Source: Citrobacter sp. JGM124
Lineage (GTDB): Bacteria; Pseudomonadota; Gammaproteobacteria; Enterobacterales; Enterobacteriaceae
Direction: 5' to 3'
NCBI RefSeq assembly: GCF_018257795.1
Contig: NZ_JAERJD010000006.1
Location: 62,001-126,000 of the forward strand
DNA: 64,000 nucleotides
Under the pieces are notes generated by a model. The model saw only the letters and a list, made by a program, of their open reading frames with translations, had not been told where the DNA came from and searched no databases. The position numbers and the translations under genes are program-made. The stretch's first letter is position 1. The number at the start of each line of letters is the position of its first letter. Positions 1-10,889 of this stretch are shown here, piece after piece.

Positions 1-233
1 GTAAATCAAGCATCACCGACTGTATGGTTATTTGTACCGGTACATCTAATCGTCACGTTATGGCTATTGCAGAAAACGTCGTTCAGGCGTCACGCGAAAT
101 TGGACTGACACCAATGGGCGTCAAAGGTATTACAGCCTCTGACTGGGTCGTTGTTGACCTCGGCGAAGTCATTGTTCATGTGATGCAAGAAGAAAGCCGT
201 CAGCTGTACGAACTCGAAAAGCTCTGGAGCTAA
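1..233 (+). CDS. rsfS: Ribosomal silencing factor RsfS, C-terminal part
   Basis: The gene enters from the left edge; the reading frame is set by the codon at position 3 and ends with TAA at 231-233. About 76 residues are present of a protein usually near 105, so roughly the first quarter is missing. The visible part carries the family's conserved stretches [25 protein letters not shown] and the C-terminal YELEKLWS, almost as in E. coli RsfS (YbeB). RsfS binds ribosomal protein L14 (uL14) on the large subunit and blocks subunit joining in starvation. It sits 3 bp before rlmH, as in E. coli, and is presumably co-transcribed with it. Confidence 0.96.
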   Translation, partial: KSSITDCMVICTGTSNRHVMAIAENVVQASREIGLTPMGVKGITASDWVVVDLGEVIVHVMQEESRQLYELEKLWS

Positions 234-236
234 CGC

Positions 237-707
237 GTGAAGCTGCAACTGGTCGCTGTTGGAACCAAAATGCCTGACTGGGTACAAACCGGATTTACCG
301 AGTATTTACGCCGTTTTCCTAAAGATATGCCATTTGAATTGGTTGAAGTACCCGCGGGGAAACGGGGTAAGAATGCTGATATTAAGCGCATCCTGGAAAA
401 AGAGGGTGAGATGATGCTGGCTGCTGCGGGTAAAGGTAATCGGATTGTCACTCTGGATATCCCCGGGCAACCTTGGGACACACCACAGCTTGCCGTGCAG
501 CTTGAACGCTGGAAACAAGATGGCCGCGATGTGAGTTTATTGATTGGTGGCCCTGAAGGGCTGGCTCCCTGCTGTAAGGCTGCGGCTGAACAGAGCTGGT
601 CTCTTTCTGCACTGACAATGCCTCATCCTCTGGTCAGGGTTCTGGTTGCTGAAAGCTTATATCGAGCCTGGAGCATCACCACTAATCACCCCTACCACCG
701 TGAATAA
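237..707 (+). CDS. rlmH: 23S rRNA (pseudouridine1915-N3)-methyltransferase RlmH
   Basis: A 156-residue SPOUT-class methyltransferase, one residue longer than the E. coli protein and nearly identical over its length ([15 protein letters not shown] at the start, LIGGPEGL in the SAM-binding knot, [10 protein letters not shown] at the end). It methylates pseudouridine 1915 in helix 69 of 23S rRNA in the 70S ribosome. The start is GTG at 237, 3 bp after the rsfS stop. The gene is in the conserved rsfS-rlmH-mrdA-mrdB order. Confidence 0.97.
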   Translation: MKLQLVAVGTKMPDWVQTGFTEYLRRFPKDMPFELVEVPAGKRGKNADIKRILEKEGEMMLAAAGKGNRIVTLDIPGQPWDTPQLAVQLERWKQDGRDVSLLIGGPEGLAPCCKAAAEQSWSLSALTMPHPLVRVLVAESLYRAWSITTNHPYHRE

Positions 708-734
708 ACCTGTGCAGGTCATATCAGGCGGCCA

Positions 735-2636
735 ATGAAATTACAGAACTCTTTTCGCGACTATTCTGCTGAGTCGGCGCTCTTTGTGCGCCGTGCTCTT
801 GTCGCTTTTTTAGGCATTTTACTGCTCACGGGCGTCTTGCTCGTCAATCTTTACCATTTACAAGTTACCCGCTTTAGTGATTACCAGACACGCTCTAATG
901 TTAACCGTATCAAACTGGTTCCCATTACTCCAAGCAGGGGCATTATTTATGACAGAAACGGCACGCCACTAGCAGCGAACCGGACTATCTATCAAATGGA
1001 AATGATGCCTGAGAAAGTGGATAACGTACAAGACACCCTGGATGCGCTCCGATCAGTGATAGACCTGACGGACGAAGATATCGCCAACTTCAAAAAAGAA
1101 CGAGCGCGTTCTCATCGCTTCACCTCGATCCCGGTTAAAAATAACCTGACCGAAGTTCAGGTTGCTCGTTTTGCTGTTAATCAGTACCGCTTTCCTGGGG
1201 TTGAAGTCAAAGGCTATAAACGCCGTTTTTATCCCTATGGTTCCGCCCTGACCCATGTTATTGGTTATGTTTCCAAAATTAATGATAAAGACGTTGAACG
1301 TCTGAAAAAAGACGAGAAACTGGCCAATTACGCCGCCACTCGGGATATCGGTAAACTTGGGATCGAACGTTACTATGAAGATATTCTTCATGGTCAGACC
1401 GGCTACGAAGAGGTTGAGGTCAATAACCGTGGCCGCGTGATCCGTCAGCTTAAAGAAGTGCCGCCGATTGCCGGCAACGATATCTATCTGACTCTGGATC
1501 TGAAACTACAAACCTATATTGAAACGTTACTGGAAGGCAGCCGTGCTTCCGTTATCGTTACCGATCCCAATACCGGGGGGATTCTGGCACTGGTCTCCAT
1601 GCCGAGTTATAACCCTAACCTGTTTGTTGATGGTATCTCCAGCAAGGATTATTCCGGGCTGCTCAATGACCCCGATACCCCTTTGATTAACCGTGCCACC
1701 CAGGGGATCTATCCTCCGGCCTCAACAGTAAAACCCTATATTGCCGTGTCAGCACTCAGTGCCGGGGTTATCAACCGTAATACTTCTCTGTTTGATCCTG
1801 GCTGGTGGCAGCTTCCTGGTTCTGAAAAACGCTACCGCGACTGGAAAAAGTGGGGCCACGGACGCCTGAACGTCACCAAGTCACTTGAAGAGTCAGCAGA
1901 TACCTTCTTCTATCAGGTTGCCTATGACTTAGGTATTGACCGTCTCGGGGAATGGATGAACAAATTTGGCTATGGTCATTACACGGGAATTGACCTTGCA
2001 GAAGAACGTTCGGGTAATATGCCAACCCGTGAATGGAAGATGAAGCGTTTTAAAAAGCCGTGGTATCAAGGGGATACCATTCCAGTCGGGATTGGTCAGG
2101 GATACTGGACAGCAACCCCTATTCAGATGAACAAAGCACTGATGATCCTGATTAATGACGGTATCGTCCATGTGCCACACCTGCTGATGAGCCGGGTTGA
2201 AGACGGTAAAAAAATCCCCTGGGTTCAGCCATCAGAAGAACCCGTGGGGGATATTCATTCCGGCTTCTGGGAGATAGCTAAAGATGGTATGTACGGTGTA
2301 GCGAATCGAAGTAACGGAACAGCCCATCGCTACTTTACCAACGCCCCCTATAAAGCCGCGGTGAAATCAGGTACCGCTCAAGTATTTGGTTTGAAAGCGA
2401 ACGAAACCTATAACGCCAGTAAGATTGCCGAGCGTTTACGTGACCATAAAATGATGATCGGCTTCGCCCCCTATGATAAGCCACAGTATGCCGTGACCAT
2501 TATTCTGGAAAACGGCGGTGTCGGCCCGGCGGTGGGCACAATTATGCGGCAAATTCTCGACCACTTGATGCTCGGGGATAACAATACCGTGCTGCCTGAT
2601 GCATTACCGGGCGCATCTGCTGTCGAGGACCAATAG
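735..2636 (+). CDS. mrdA: Penicillin-binding protein 2 (elongasome transpeptidase)
   Basis: A 633-residue class B PBP. One N-terminal membrane segment (residues about 20-42) is followed by the PBP dimerisation domain and the transpeptidase domain. The active-site motifs are visible: SxxK as ASTVKPY (about residue 330), SxD in EESADTFFY and KTG-type KSGTAQV near residue 545. It cross-links peptidoglycan during rod elongation with RodA. An AGGCGG Shine-Dalgarno precedes the ATG. It ends 2 bp before mrdB, so translation is probably coupled. Length and sequence match E. coli MrdA (PBP2). Confidence 0.97.
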   Translation: MKLQNSFRDYSAESALFVRRALVAFLGILLLTGVLLVNLYHLQVTRFSDYQTRSNVNRIKLVPITPSRGIIYDRNGTPLAANRTIYQMEMMPEKVDNVQDTLDALRSVIDLTDEDIANFKKERARSHRFTSIPVKNNLTEVQVARFAVNQYRFPGVEVKGYKRRFYPYGSALTHVIGYVSKINDKDVERLKKDEKLANYAATRDIGKLGIERYYEDILHGQTGYEEVEVNNRGRVIRQLKEVPPIAGNDIYLTLDLKLQTYIETLLEGSRASVIVTDPNTGGILALVSMPSYNPNLFVDGISSKDYSGLLNDPDTPLINRATQGIYPPASTVKPYIAVSALSAGVINRNTSLFDPGWWQLPGSEKRYRDWKKWGHGRLNVTKSLEESADTFFYQVAYDLGIDRLGEWMNKFGYGHYTGIDLAEERSGNMPTREWKMKRFKKPWYQGDTIPVGIGQGYWTATPIQMNKALMILINDGIVHVPHLLMSRVEDGKKIPWVQPSEEPVGDIHSGFWEIAKDGMYGVANRSNGTAHRYFTNAPYKAAVKSGTAQVFGLKANETYNASKIAERLRDHKMMIGFAPYDKPQYAVTIILENGGVGPAVGTIMRQILDHLMLGDNNTVLPDALPGASAVEDQ

Positions 2637-2638
2637 AC

Positions 2639-3751
2639 ATGACCGAAAATTCAACGAAAAGATCTATCTGGGATAAAGTCCACCTTGATCCCACGTTGCT
2701 GGTGACCATTGTCGCCCTGCTGGTCTTCAGTGCGCTGGTAGTATGGAGTGCCAGTGGTCAAGACATGGGGATGATGGAGCGTAAACTGGGGCAAATTGGC
2801 ATTGGTTTTGTGGTAATGCTGGTCATGGCACAAATTCCCCCCCGGGTCTATGAAGGCTGGGCGCCTTATCTCTACATCATCTGTATTATTTTATTAGTCG
2901 CCGTGGATGCTTTTGGTGCGATCTCTAAAGGGGCACAACGCTGGCTCGATTTAGGAATTATTCGTTTTCAGCCATCCGAGATAGCGAAAATTGCCGTGCC
3001 ATTAATGGTGGCTCGCTTTATTAACCGGGACGTCTGCCCGCCGTCATTGAAAAATACCGGAATTGCGTTAATCCTTATTTTTATGCCCACGCTGCTGGTT
3101 GCAGCACAGCCTGACTTGGGAACATCCATATTAGTGGCTTCTTCAGGGCTGTTCGTCTTGTTCCTGTCAGGACTCAGCTGGCGTTTAATCCTTATCGCGG
3201 TGCTGCTACTGGCAGCCTTTATTCCGTTACTGTGGTTCTTCCTGATGCATGACTATCAGCGCTCCCGCGTTATGATGTTACTGGATCCAGAAACTGACCC
3301 ACTTGGCGCGGGATACCATATTATTCAGTCGAAAATTGCGATTGGTTCTGGAGGGTTGCGTGGTAAAGGCTGGCTGCATGGCACTCAGTCACAACTGGAG
3401 TTTTTACCCGAACGACATACGGACTTCATCTTTGCGGTACTGGCAGAAGAATTGGGGTTACTGGGGGTAATGGTTCTGCTGGCCCTCTATTTGCTGCTCA
3501 TTGCACGGGGGCTCTTTATTGCGGCCTACGCCCAGACAACATTTGGCCGTGTCATGGTCGGTGGCCTGATGCTAATTTTATTCGTTTATGTGTTTGTCAA
3601 TATCGGTATGGTTAGTGGTATCTTACCTGTGGTCGGCGTACCACTCCCTTTAGTCAGTTATGGGGGGTCAGCGTTAATCGTACTGATGGCCGGGTTTGGT
3701 ATCGTCATGTCGATACATACTCACAGAAAAATGTTATCGAAGAGCGTTTAA
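2639..3751 (+). CDS. mrdB: Peptidoglycan glycosyltransferase RodA
   Basis: A 370-residue SEDS-family polymerase with about ten membrane segments. Family signatures are present: [27 protein letters not shown], the extracellular [13 protein letters not shown] loop, [11 protein letters not shown] and a C-terminal [11 protein letters not shown]. It polymerises glycan strands at the lateral wall as partner of PBP2, whose gene lies 2 bp upstream. It ends 16 bp before the chosen rlpA start, within the cell-elongation operon. Confidence 0.97.
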   Translation: MTENSTKRSIWDKVHLDPTLLVTIVALLVFSALVVWSASGQDMGMMERKLGQIGIGFVVMLVMAQIPPRVYEGWAPYLYIICIILLVAVDAFGAISKGAQRWLDLGIIRFQPSEIAKIAVPLMVARFINRDVCPPSLKNTGIALILIFMPTLLVAAQPDLGTSILVASSGLFVLFLSGLSWRLILIAVLLLAAFIPLLWFFLMHDYQRSRVMMLLDPETDPLGAGYHIIQSKIAIGSGGLRGKGWLHGTQSQLEFLPERHTDFIFAVLAEELGLLGVMVLLALYLLLIARGLFIAAYAQTTFGRVMVGGLMLILFVYVFVNIGMVSGILPVVGVPLPLVSYGGSALIVLMAGFGIVMSIHTHRKMLSKSV

Positions 3752-3767
3752 TTGGATGAGGAGCGCA

Positions 3768-4865
3768 ATGGTTAAGCAATGGCTTGGTGTCTGCATAGCA
3801 GCAACATTACTGACGGCATGTTCGTTGAATGACAACGGCCAGCAACCAACAAATCAGGTACCGCCCGTGGCTGTCTGTAATAGCCCGGTGGTAGAAATCA
3901 CTGGCCAGGAACCACGGTTTGAGCCACTGAATCCTTCGCTGAATCAGGATTACCAGCGTGATGGCCGCCAGTATAACATCGTGAAAAATCCAGCTAACTA
4001 TAGCGAGACAGGATTTGCGGCCATTTATGATGGTCCCACCGACAGCAATCTGACGGCATCCGGTGAAGAGTTTGATCCGAACGCATTGACTGTTGCACAT
4101 CCTACATTACCAGTCCCAAGTTATGCTCGTATCACTAACCTGGCAAATGGCCGTATGCTGGTGGTGCGTGTCAATGACAGGGGCCCTTATGGCACCAGAG
4201 ACCGCGTTGTTGCCCTGTCCCGGGCAGTAGCTGATCGTCTTAATACCTCAAATAATACCAGGGTGCGTATCGACCCGATTATTGTCGCTGCTGACGGTAG
4301 CTATTCCGGCCCGGGCATGGCTTGTACCACTATTGCCAAGCAAACCTACGCCCTGCCCGCTCGCCCGGATTTAAACAGCGGCCTGGGGAGCGCGTCTTCT
4401 TATCAGGCTCCTGCTCCCCAACAGGACGTAATGGCTATCAATAATGCATCTTTGCAGAGTGAAGACCCCATGGGGGCTCCTGTCAAAAGCAGCGGTTTTT
4501 TAGGGGCTCCAACGCCTATGCCTGCGGGTATTCTTGAGCAGCCTGAAGCACCAGCACAGCCAGCAGCAGTGGACACCACCCCCCCTGTTACCAGCACACC
4601 TGTACCACAACGAACCGCGCCATCCCAGGCTCACGGGCAGTATGTCGTGCAAGTGGGCGCCGTGAGTGATAGTACTCGCGCCCAGCAATGGCTTAAGAAA
4701 CTGAGCCAGCAGTTTGCTACTCAAGGAGCGGTTTCGCAAAATGGTGCGATTTACCGCGTGCAGTTAGGCCCGTTCAGTCAGCGCAGTGAGGCTATTGCCC
4801 TACAACAACGCTTACTATCCGAAGCTCAACAGCAATCTTTCATTACCAATGCGCCTGCACACTAG
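3768..4865 (+). CDS. rlpA: Septal-ring lytic transglycosylase / lipoprotein RlpA
   Basis: A 365-residue lipoprotein. The start was placed at the ATG at 3768 because a GAGGAG Shine-Dalgarno ends about 4 bp upstream and the product then opens with a short type II signal peptide (MVKQWLGVC) and lipobox LTAC, as in E. coli RlpA; the longer upstream frame has no homology. The double-psi beta-barrel domain follows, with TVAHPTLP and VNDRGPYG holding the family's His and Asp. A Pro/Ala-rich linker (about residues 225-285) leads to the C-terminal SPOR domain (YVVQVGAVSD to the end), which binds denuded septal glycan. Confidence 0.94.
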   Translation: MVKQWLGVCIAATLLTACSLNDNGQQPTNQVPPVAVCNSPVVEITGQEPRFEPLNPSLNQDYQRDGRQYNIVKNPANYSETGFAAIYDGPTDSNLTASGEEFDPNALTVAHPTLPVPSYARITNLANGRMLVVRVNDRGPYGTRDRVVALSRAVADRLNTSNNTRVRIDPIIVAADGSYSGPGMACTTIAKQTYALPARPDLNSGLGSASSYQAPAPQQDVMAINNASLQSEDPMGAPVKSSGFLGAPTPMPAGILEQPEAPAQPAAVDTTPPVTSTPVPQRTAPSQAHGQYVVQVGAVSDSTRAQQWLKKLSQQFATQGAVSQNGAIYRVQLGPFSQRSEAIALQQRLLSEAQQQSFITNAPAH

Positions 4866-5006
4866 TCATTTGCTGGCATTTGTCGCTATGTAAGGTTTTG
4901 TAAGCTCTATTAACAAACTCGCAAGCAAAGTCAGATGCCAGCAAAAAATGCTTTTGTTATAGTGAGGCACTTTTTTAATCCCATCACGGATGCCGTTGTT
5001 TTAATC

Positions 5007-6218
5007 ATGACTACAGATTTCCCTACTCGTTTTGTGAAACGTATTGCGTTCACCATGTTACTGGCGTTTTCATCTGCCGCGACTGTTCAGGCTGATGATC
5101 TTAATCTTAAAACAATGATTCCTGGCGTCCCGCAAATTGATGCAGAATCCTATATTCTGATTGATGCTAATTCAGGAAAAGTACTGGCAGAGTCCAATGC
5201 TGATGCCCGCCGCGATCCGGCCAGCCTGACCAAAATGATGACCAGCTATGTCATTGGCCAGGCAATGAAAGCAGGTAAATTTGATGAGAATACCGTCGTC
5301 ACCGTAAACCAGGATGCCTGGGCTACAGGTAACCCGGTCTTTAAAGGTTCCTCATTAATGTTCCTGCAACCCGGCATGCAGGTTCCGGTCAGTAAACTGA
5401 TTCGTGGTATTAACTTACAGTCTGGTAATGATGCTTGTGTGGCGATGGCAGATTTCGTTGCCGGCAGTCAGGATGCCTTTGTCAGCCTGATGAATGGCTA
5501 TGCCAATGCATTAGGATTGAAAAACACCCATTTCAAAACAGTACATGGCCTGGATGCTGATGGGCAGTTCAGCTCTGCGCGGGATATGGCCCTGATTGGC
5601 CAGGCTCTGATCCGCGACGTGCCCAACGAGTACGCAATCTATAAAGAAAAAGAATTTACCTTCAACAATATCCGTCAGACGAACCGCAATGGTTTGCTTT
5701 GGGATACCAGCCTTAATGTTGATGGTATCAAAACGGGTCATACCAATGCCGCGGGCTATAACCTGGTCGCATCAGCAACAGAAGGGGACATGCGTCTGAT
5801 TTCTGTGGTGATGGGCGGGCGTACATATAAAGGTCGTGAATCTGAAAGTAAGAAGCTACTGACCTGGGGTTTTCGTTTCTTTGAAACAGTTTCACCACTA
5901 AAAGCGGGTAAAGAGTTTGCTTCTGAGCCGGTCTGGTTTGGTAAAAGCGATCGTGCGGCTTTAGGGGTTGATAAAGACGTTTATCTGACGATCCCACGTG
6001 GTCGTATGAAAGACCTGAAAGCCAGCTATGTACTGAATTCCCCTGAGTTACATGCCCCGTTACAGAAAGACCAGGTCGTTGGTACAATTAATTTCCAGCT
6101 GGATGGCAAAACTATTGAACAACGTCCATTGGTGGTTCTGCAGGAGATGCCTGAAGGTGGTTTCTTTGGTCGTATCATCGACTATATTAAGCTGACACTG
6201 CATCACTGGTTCGGTTAA
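5007..6218 (+). CDS. dacA: D-alanyl-D-alanine carboxypeptidase PBP5
   Basis: A 403-residue low-molecular-mass PBP that trims the terminal D-Ala of peptidoglycan pentapeptides in the periplasm. The start was set at 5007 so that a normal signal peptide ending near VQADD aligns with the E. coli protein; 24 upstream codons in frame have no counterpart. Catalytic motifs are SLTK, SGN (LQSGNDA) and KTG (GIKTGHT). The C-terminal amphipathic anchor ([14 protein letters not shown]) that holds PBP5 to the inner membrane is intact. A TTATAGT sequence near 4955-4961 could be its -10 element. Confidence 0.95.
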   Translation: MTTDFPTRFVKRIAFTMLLAFSSAATVQADDLNLKTMIPGVPQIDAESYILIDANSGKVLAESNADARRDPASLTKMMTSYVIGQAMKAGKFDENTVVTVNQDAWATGNPVFKGSSLMFLQPGMQVPVSKLIRGINLQSGNDACVAMADFVAGSQDAFVSLMNGYANALGLKNTHFKTVHGLDADGQFSSARDMALIGQALIRDVPNEYAIYKEKEFTFNNIRQTNRNGLLWDTSLNVDGIKTGHTNAAGYNLVASATEGDMRLISVVMGGRTYKGRESESKKLLTWGFRFFETVSPLKAGKEFASEPVWFGKSDRAALGVDKDVYLTIPRGRMKDLKASYVLNSPELHAPLQKDQVVGTINFQLDGKTIEQRPLVVLQEMPEGGFFGRIIDYIKLTLHHWFG

Positions 6219-6271
6219 TCGCCACTGGCTTGAAAACCGGAAATTCATCACCATATATCTAGTAACAAAGC

Positions 6272-6299
6272 CACTCCTGCTTCGGCAGGAGTGATTATT
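6272..6299 (+). terminator. Hairpin terminator after dacA
   Basis: A 9-bp perfect stem (CACTCCTGC with GCAGGAGTG) closes a TTCG tetraloop and is followed by ATTATTTAT. It lies 50 bp after the dacA stop and before ybeD. The U-tract is interrupted, so termination may be partial. Confidence 0.7.
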
Positions 6300-6324
6300 T
6301 ATAGAGCCCTAGGCCGGAGCGACC

Positions 6325-6588
6325 ATGAAAACCAAACTGAACGAATTACTGGAATTTCCAACATCCTTTACTTATAAAGTCATGGGTCTTGCGCAACCAG
6401 AGCTGGTGGACTTGGTGGTTGAAGTTGTCCAGCGTCATGCCCCTGGCGACTATACCCCTGAAGTGAAGCCTAGCAGCAAGGGGAACTATCATTCAGTTTC
6501 TGTGACTATCAATGCGACTCATATTGAGCAGGTTGAGACACTGTATGAAGAGCTGGGTAAAATCGACATTGTTCGTATGGTTCTGTAA
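6325..6588 (+). CDS. ybeD: DUF493 protein YbeD
   Basis: An 87-residue protein nearly the same as E. coli YbeD ([15 protein letters not shown] at the start, [12 protein letters not shown] at the end). It has the DUF493 fold, an ACT-like small alpha/beta domain; a regulatory role in lipoate metabolism has been suggested from its place before lipB, but its function is not established. It lies between hairpins at 6272 and 6594, so it may be a short unit of its own. Confidence 0.94.
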   Translation: MKTKLNELLEFPTSFTYKVMGLAQPELVDLVVEVVQRHAPGDYTPEVKPSSKGNYHSVSVTINATHIEQVETLYEELGKIDIVRMVL

Positions 6589-6593
6589 CCTGG

Positions 6594-6624
6594 CGATCCC
6601 GGCATAATGCCGGGATCGATTTAA
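6594..6624 (+). terminator. Hairpin terminator after ybeD
   Basis: An inverted repeat with 12-bp arms (CGATCCCGGCAT and ATGCCGGGATCG) separated by one A, followed by ATTTAA. It starts 5 bp after the ybeD stop. The stem is GC-rich and strong; the U-tract is short. Confidence 0.7.
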
Positions 6625-6693
6625 CCGCTATTTTTGCTTTTGCCGGCGCTGAGATATACTCCCTCTCACCTTTTGTTTTCCGGGGACGCTGTT

Positions 6694-7359
6694 TTGTCTC
6701 AAGATACCCTTCTTATTCGTGATCTGGGTCTGATGCCTTATGAACCCGTCTCTAAGGCAATGCATGACTTTACCAATCATCGTGGCACCGACACGCCTGA
6801 CGAAATTTGGTTAGTAGAACACCCGTCTGTATTTACTCAAGGGCAGGCAGGTAAAGCTGAACATATTCTACAGAGCGGTGATATTCCCGTCGTACAAAGC
6901 GATCGTGGTGGGCAGGTGACCTATCATGGCCCCGGCCAGCAGGTCGTCTATTTGTTACTTAATCTGAAGCGACGCAAACTGGGAGTACGGGAGCTCGTCA
7001 CGATACTGGAACAAACCGTCGTGAATACACTGGCTGAATTTTCTATCGCCGCCTACCCTCGCCCTGAGGCTCCAGGTGTTTATGTCGGGGGGAAAAAAAT
7101 CTGTTCACTGGGATTACGTATTCGCAAAGGGTGCTCTTTTCACGGCCTGGCACTCAACATTAACATGGACTTGTTGCCTTTCTTACGCATCAATCCCTGT
7201 GGCTATGCCGGCATGGAAATGACACAGGTGAGCGACTTTGTGCCACAGATAACCCTGGCGGATATCCAGCCAGTCCTGATGGCTAACCTCATAGCATTGC
7301 TGGGCCACACGCCTTATCTCTACTCAGGGTCTGATCTTCCCGTGCTGGATAAAAAATAG
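6694..7359 (+). CDS. lipB: Octanoyl-ACP:protein N-octanoyltransferase LipB
   Basis: A 221-residue cytosolic enzyme that moves octanoate from acyl carrier protein to lipoyl domains, the first step of lipoate synthesis. Motifs are [41 protein letters not shown] and the catalytic-Cys region [11 protein letters not shown]; the catalytic Lys lies in GGKKICS. The start was set at TTG 6694: it aligns with the E. coli N-terminus and has CGGGGA upstream, whereas the longer frame from 6634 overlaps promoter-like sequence. A non-ATG start is therefore likely. Confidence 0.93.
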   Translation: MSQDTLLIRDLGLMPYEPVSKAMHDFTNHRGTDTPDEIWLVEHPSVFTQGQAGKAEHILQSGDIPVVQSDRGGQVTYHGPGQQVVYLLLNLKRRKLGVRELVTILEQTVVNTLAEFSIAAYPRPEAPGVYVGGKKICSLGLRIRKGCSFHGLALNINMDLLPFLRINPCGYAGMEMTQVSDFVPQITLADIQPVLMANLIALLGHTPYLYSGSDLPVLDKK

Positions 7360-7561
7360 CGACGTCATCACATCCCGTTTACGCGCCATCTGTCATCATC
7401 TGAAAAGTGGCGCGTGCATAAATCTGCCCCCGCCCTATTTGCCTGTTCGTATGTGTCATAAGATGCCCTGGACTGTGTCAAATCGCAGACATCGTTCAAC
7501 ATTTAATTTACAATTCTTTCTACATTAACTGTCACGGCTTACTGATTCTCTCCTGCGCTGA

Positions 7562-7570
7562 TGATATACT
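7562..7570 (+). promoter_or_regulatory. Extended -10 promoter element upstream of lipA
   Basis: The sequence TGATATACT is an extended -10 (TGn followed by TATACT). It lies 93 bp before the lipA ATG, with only weak -35-like sequence near 7539-7546. The 304-bp lipB-lipA gap, where E. coli carries the regulator gene ybeF, otherwise shows no gene. Confidence 0.5.
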
Positions 7571-7663
7571 CGCAGGTATGCATTAAAAAATAATTGATAT
7601 TTGCAACACTCGCTTGAATTCAATAAGCCTGACTTGAGTATCCGCAACGGGAACCCGCAGCGC

Positions 7664-8629
7664 ATGAGCAAACCTATTGTGATGGAACGTGGTGTAAAAT
7701 ACCGCGACGCCGATAAAATGGCCCTGATCCCGGTTAAAAACTTGGTGACAGAACGCCAGGACATATTAAGAAAACCGGAATGGATGAGGATCAAGTTACC
7801 CTCTGATTCCACTCGTATTCAAGGCATCAAAGCGGCTATGCGTAAGAATGGCCTGCATTCTGTATGCGAAGAAGCATCCTGTCCAAACCTTGCGGAATGC
7901 TTTAACCACGGAACAGCCACGTTTATGATCCTCGGGGCTATCTGTACTCGCCGCTGCCCATTCTGCGATGTGGCACACGGCCGCCCCGTTGTTCCTGACG
8001 CAAATGAACCTGCAAAACTGGCACAAACCATCGCCGACATGGCGTTACGTTATGTGGTTATCACCTCTGTTGACCGGGATGACTTGCGTGATGGCGGTGC
8101 ACAGCATTTTGCTGATTGTATCCGTGAAATTCGTGCCAAAAGTCCGGCAATCAAAATTGAAACACTGGTTCCTGACTTCCGTGGTCGTATGGATAAAGCC
8201 CTGGATATTCTCACAGCCACCCCTCCAGATGTCTTTAACCATAACCTGGAAAATGTGCCGCGTGTATATCGCCAGGTGCGCCCAGGAGCTGACTACAACT
8301 GGTCTCTTAAGTTACTGGAACGTTTTAAAGAAGCGCATCCCCATATTCCGACCAAGTCTGGTCTGATGGTTGGCCTGGGTGAAACCAATGCTGAAATTAT
8401 CGACGTCATGCGTGATTTACGCCGCCATGGCGTGACAATGTTAACCCTGGGGCAATATCTGCAACCTAGCCGTCATCACTTACCCGTGCAACGCTATGTC
8501 AGCCCGGATGAGTTTGAAGAGATGAAAGAAGAAGCCATGGCTATGGGCTTTACCCATGCAGCCTGTGGGCCTTTTGTACGTTCTTCTTACCATGCAGATT
8601 TACAAGCCAAAGGTATGGAAGTTAAATAA
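7664..8629 (+). CDS. lipA: Lipoyl synthase LipA (radical SAM)
   Basis: A 321-residue radical-SAM enzyme that inserts two sulfurs into the octanoyl chain on lipoyl domains. The sacrificial-cluster motif [12 protein letters not shown] and the radical-SAM motif CTRRCPFC are both intact, and the C-terminal [12 protein letters not shown] carries the Ser ligand. The start ATG at 7664 gives [19 protein letters not shown] exactly as in E. coli; an upstream TTG frame has no homology. It acts after LipB, encoded just upstream. Confidence 0.97.
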   Translation: MSKPIVMERGVKYRDADKMALIPVKNLVTERQDILRKPEWMRIKLPSDSTRIQGIKAAMRKNGLHSVCEEASCPNLAECFNHGTATFMILGAICTRRCPFCDVAHGRPVVPDANEPAKLAQTIADMALRYVVITSVDRDDLRDGGAQHFADCIREIRAKSPAIKIETLVPDFRGRMDKALDILTATPPDVFNHNLENVPRVYRQVRPGADYNWSLKLLERFKEAHPHIPTKSGLMVGLGETNAEIIDVMRDLRRHGVTMLTLGQYLQPSRHHLPVQRYVSPDEFEEMKEEAMAMGFTHAACGPFVRSSYHADLQAKGMEVK

Positions 8630-8665
8630 TCAGTTATTGATTGTTACGCTTTACTTTCAGGTAAT

Positions 8666-8693
8666 AAAAAACCGGCCTACAAGCCGGTTTTTT
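8666..8693. terminator. Bidirectional terminator between lipA and tatE
   Basis: A stem of AAAACCGGC with GCCGGTTTT and a short loop, A-rich on one side and T-rich on the other, lies between the converging lipA and tatE genes. It would work on both strands. Confidence 0.85.
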
Positions 8694-8707
8694 ATTGCCT
8701 GACATGA

Positions 8708-8911
8708 TTAGTTTTTATTATCAATCTGGCCCGCGGGTGTGTCCGCCTGATTATCAGCACGTTTTACTGGCTCCTCTTCCGCCATCGCCTTTTTAAAACC
8801 TTTAATGGCTGAACCAAGATCGCTGCCTAACGTTCGTAGTTTTTTGGTGCCAAACAACAAGACAATCAGTGCACCCACCACGAGCAGTTTGGTAATGCTA
8901 ATTTCGCCCAT
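8708..8911 (-). CDS. tatE: Twin-arginine translocase subunit TatE
   Basis: A 67-residue TatA-family protein: short N-terminal membrane helix ([17 protein letters not shown]), the conserved [14 protein letters not shown] hinge and amphipathic helix (IKGFKKAM), then a polar tail. Length matches E. coli TatE, a minor TatA paralogue of the Tat pore that exports folded proteins. The [15 protein letters not shown] start and the place between lipA and ybeM identify TatE rather than TatA. Confidence 0.94.
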   Translation of the reverse strand: MGEISITKLLVVGALIVLLFGTKKLRTLGSDLGSAIKGFKKAMAEEEPVKRADNQADTPAGQIDNKN

Positions 8912-9012
8912 ACTTACCTTCTTTTGTAAAACACGCCGTAGCGGCGGTTATCATAAACCTGCTTTATTAACCGTCATCCTGTATCAGGACACAATATTAA
9001 TCTGTAACAAAA

Positions 9013-9822
9013 TTAATCAAACCCATTTTCAGCACTGGCCAGGCAGGGTAAAGCAAAGCGGCGATTTTTCAGCACCGGCAACATCTCTCGCACCTCAGCA
9101 ACCCGGCGGGGATCCAGTGTGGCAAAAATAAGCCCGTCCGTCTCAGCGGCGGCGGCAATAGTCACGCCTAAAGGGTCGATAACCCGACTCTGGCCAATAT
9201 TTTTACTGCCACACTCGCCTGATGCCACAACATAACAGGTGGTATCCAGCGCACGTGCTGCCAGTAGCGTTTCCCAATGCCTTTCCTTATGGGGGCCTCT
9301 CAGCCAGGCAGCAGGTAGAACCAACACTTCAGCACCGTTGAGGGCCAGTACCATCGCATGCTCAGGGAAACGTAAATCGTAGCAGGTCATCAGGCCAATC
9401 TTCATCCCATCAACGGTAATGATGGGAGCGATTTCATTCCCCGCATCCACCAGGCGTGATTCTTGTACGTTAAATGCATCATAAAGATGGATTTTCTGAT
9501 ACTGCGCGATGACTGCCCCTCCGCGCACCGCAATTAAGGTATTGGAAGCGCGCCCTGCGGTGGTTGGTGTATGCAGCGTTAACACCGTTGTCAGATTATT
9601 ATGGCGGCTTGTTTCACACAGCTGAGAAACAAGCGCCCCATCCAGTGGTTGAGCAGACTGAACCGATAAATCAGGCAAGGAATCCTGACGTGCCAGAATA
9701 GCTTCCGGTAATACCAGCAATGAGGCCCCTTCTGCGGCCGCCTTGATCATCAGCGCAGAGCACAGGTTTGCATTGTCTTGCCAGCATGGCCCCACCGCAA
9801 ATTGTCCTATTGCAACTTTCAT
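9013..9822 (-). CDS. ybeM: Nitrilase-superfamily amidase YbeM (deaminated glutathione amidase)
   Basis: A 269-residue carbon-nitrogen hydrolase. The Glu-Lys-Cys triad is visible: Glu in LVLPEAIL, Lys in QKIHLYD and Cys in [13 protein letters not shown]. Relatives of YbeM (Nit1 family) hydrolyse deaminated glutathione, a repair reaction. The gene is complete here, whereas the E. coli K-12 copy is generally described as a pseudogene. Its place between tatE and crcB is as in E. coli. Confidence 0.9.
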   Translation of the reverse strand: MKVAIGQFAVGPCWQDNANLCSALMIKAAAEGASLLVLPEAILARQDSLPDLSVQSAQPLDGALVSQLCETSRHNNLTTVLTLHTPTTAGRASNTLIAVRGGAVIAQYQKIHLYDAFNVQESRLVDAGNEIAPIITVDGMKIGLMTCYDLRFPEHAMVLALNGAEVLVLPAAWLRGPHKERHWETLLAARALDTTCYVVASGECGSKNIGQSRVIDPLGVTIAAAAETDGLIFATLDPRRVAEVREMLPVLKNRRFALPCLASAENGFD

Positions 9823-9920
9823 GCGTTCTCCGGATACAGGAAAAAAATTTAGCTGTATAGATTGTCAAAAAACCATACCGATGTTTACACTCAAGAAAAT
9901 ATTATCAGGAAGGATAGCTT

Positions 9921-10304
9921 GTGATACAGATGGCTTTTGCAGTATTTATTGGCGGTGGAGTGGGAAGTGTGGCGCGCTGGTTGTTAAGTGCCAAGTATAA
10001 TATGGCAAACCTGGCTATCCCAATGGGAACACTGATTGCAAACCTGGTGGGGGCATTCATTATTGGGCTGGCATTTGCACTATTCAGCCGCTTCACCAAT
10101 GTTGATCCCATATGGAAACTGCTAATCACCACCGGGTTTTGTGGTGGACTGACAACTTTCTCTACCTTTTCATATGAAGTCATGATGCTATTGCAGGAAG
10201 GGCGTCTGGCATGGGCCGGGTTAAACGTCTTAGTCAATCTCGCTGGCTCATTTTTGATGACGGCTTTCGCATTCTGGTTGGTTGCGGCCACGGCTCATCA
10301 GTAG
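9921..10304 (+). CDS. crcB: Fluoride channel CrcB/FluC
   Basis: A 127-residue four-helix membrane protein. Family motifs are [21 protein letters not shown] and the conserved [14 protein letters not shown] that lines the fluoride pore. It works as an antiparallel dimer that lets fluoride leave the cell. The start is GTG at 9921 with AGGA just upstream. It is divergent from ybeM; no fluoride riboswitch was recognised in the 98-bp gap. Confidence 0.95.
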   Translation: MIQMAFAVFIGGGVGSVARWLLSAKYNMANLAIPMGTLIANLVGAFIIGLAFALFSRFTNVDPIWKLLITTGFCGGLTTFSTFSYEVMMLLQEGRLAWAGLNVLVNLAGSFLMTAFAFWLVAATAHQ

Positions 10305-10430
10305 CCCTGGCATTCAGTATCACCAGAATCTTCTGGCACAGGCAACAGTGTATTTCAGGGGGGGCAAACAGCCAGTCATCAACCGAGAGACTGGGTGGGT
10401 GTTTATGCTGGTGGCTGAGATTTCTTCGAC

Positions 10431-10457
10431 AAAAAAAACCCGCATTCGCGGGTTTTA
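10431..10457. terminator. Terminator between crcB and cspE
   Basis: An A8 run, the stem AAACCCGC with GCGGGTTT around CATTC-type loop sequence, and a T-rich end. On the minus strand the hairpin is followed by at least six T, which makes it the terminator of cspE; it may also stop crcB transcripts. Confidence 0.85.
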
Positions 10458-10478
10458 TATTCTACTGAAAAGTAGTGA

Positions 10479-10688
10479 CTAGATAGCCATTACGTTTGCA
10501 GCAGAAGGGCCTTTGGCACCGTTAGTGATTTCAAACTCAACGCGCTGACCTTCTGCCAGAGTTTTGAAACCATTGCTCTGGATTGCAGAGAAGTGTACGA
10601 ACACATCTTTGCTGCCATCTTCCGGAGTAATAAAGCCAAAGCCTTTGGATTCATTAAACCACTTAACGTTACCTTTAATCTTAGACAT
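10479..10688 (-). CDS. cspE: Cold-shock-family RNA chaperone CspE
   Basis: A 69-residue cold-shock domain protein with both RNP motifs (KGFGFI and VFVHF). It differs from E. coli CspE at only about three positions. CspE binds RNA and melts secondary structure; it acts as a transcription antiterminator and is made at normal temperature. The start at 10688 ([11 protein letters not shown]) was chosen over a 28-codon upstream extension without homology. The roughly 200-bp region between pagP and cspE is AT-rich and should hold its promoter and 5' UTR. Confidence 0.97.
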   Translation of the reverse strand: MSKIKGNVKWFNESKGFGFITPEDGSKDVFVHFSAIQSNGFKTLAEGQRVEFEITNGAKGPSAANVMAI

Positions 10689-10889
10689 CAAAATTACCTT
10701 TACATGAAAAAACGACACAAATGCTGTGTCCCGCTTAAGTACAACAATTGTGGTAGACTTTGTCCAGTCCATAATGACTAAAAGGTGATAAATATCTCTA
10801 AATTTTTATCGCCCCCAGCTATAACCATTATATTTCAATGGTTATTGAAAGTCCACTTACCCACAGACAAATATGGCGACTTACTACAT

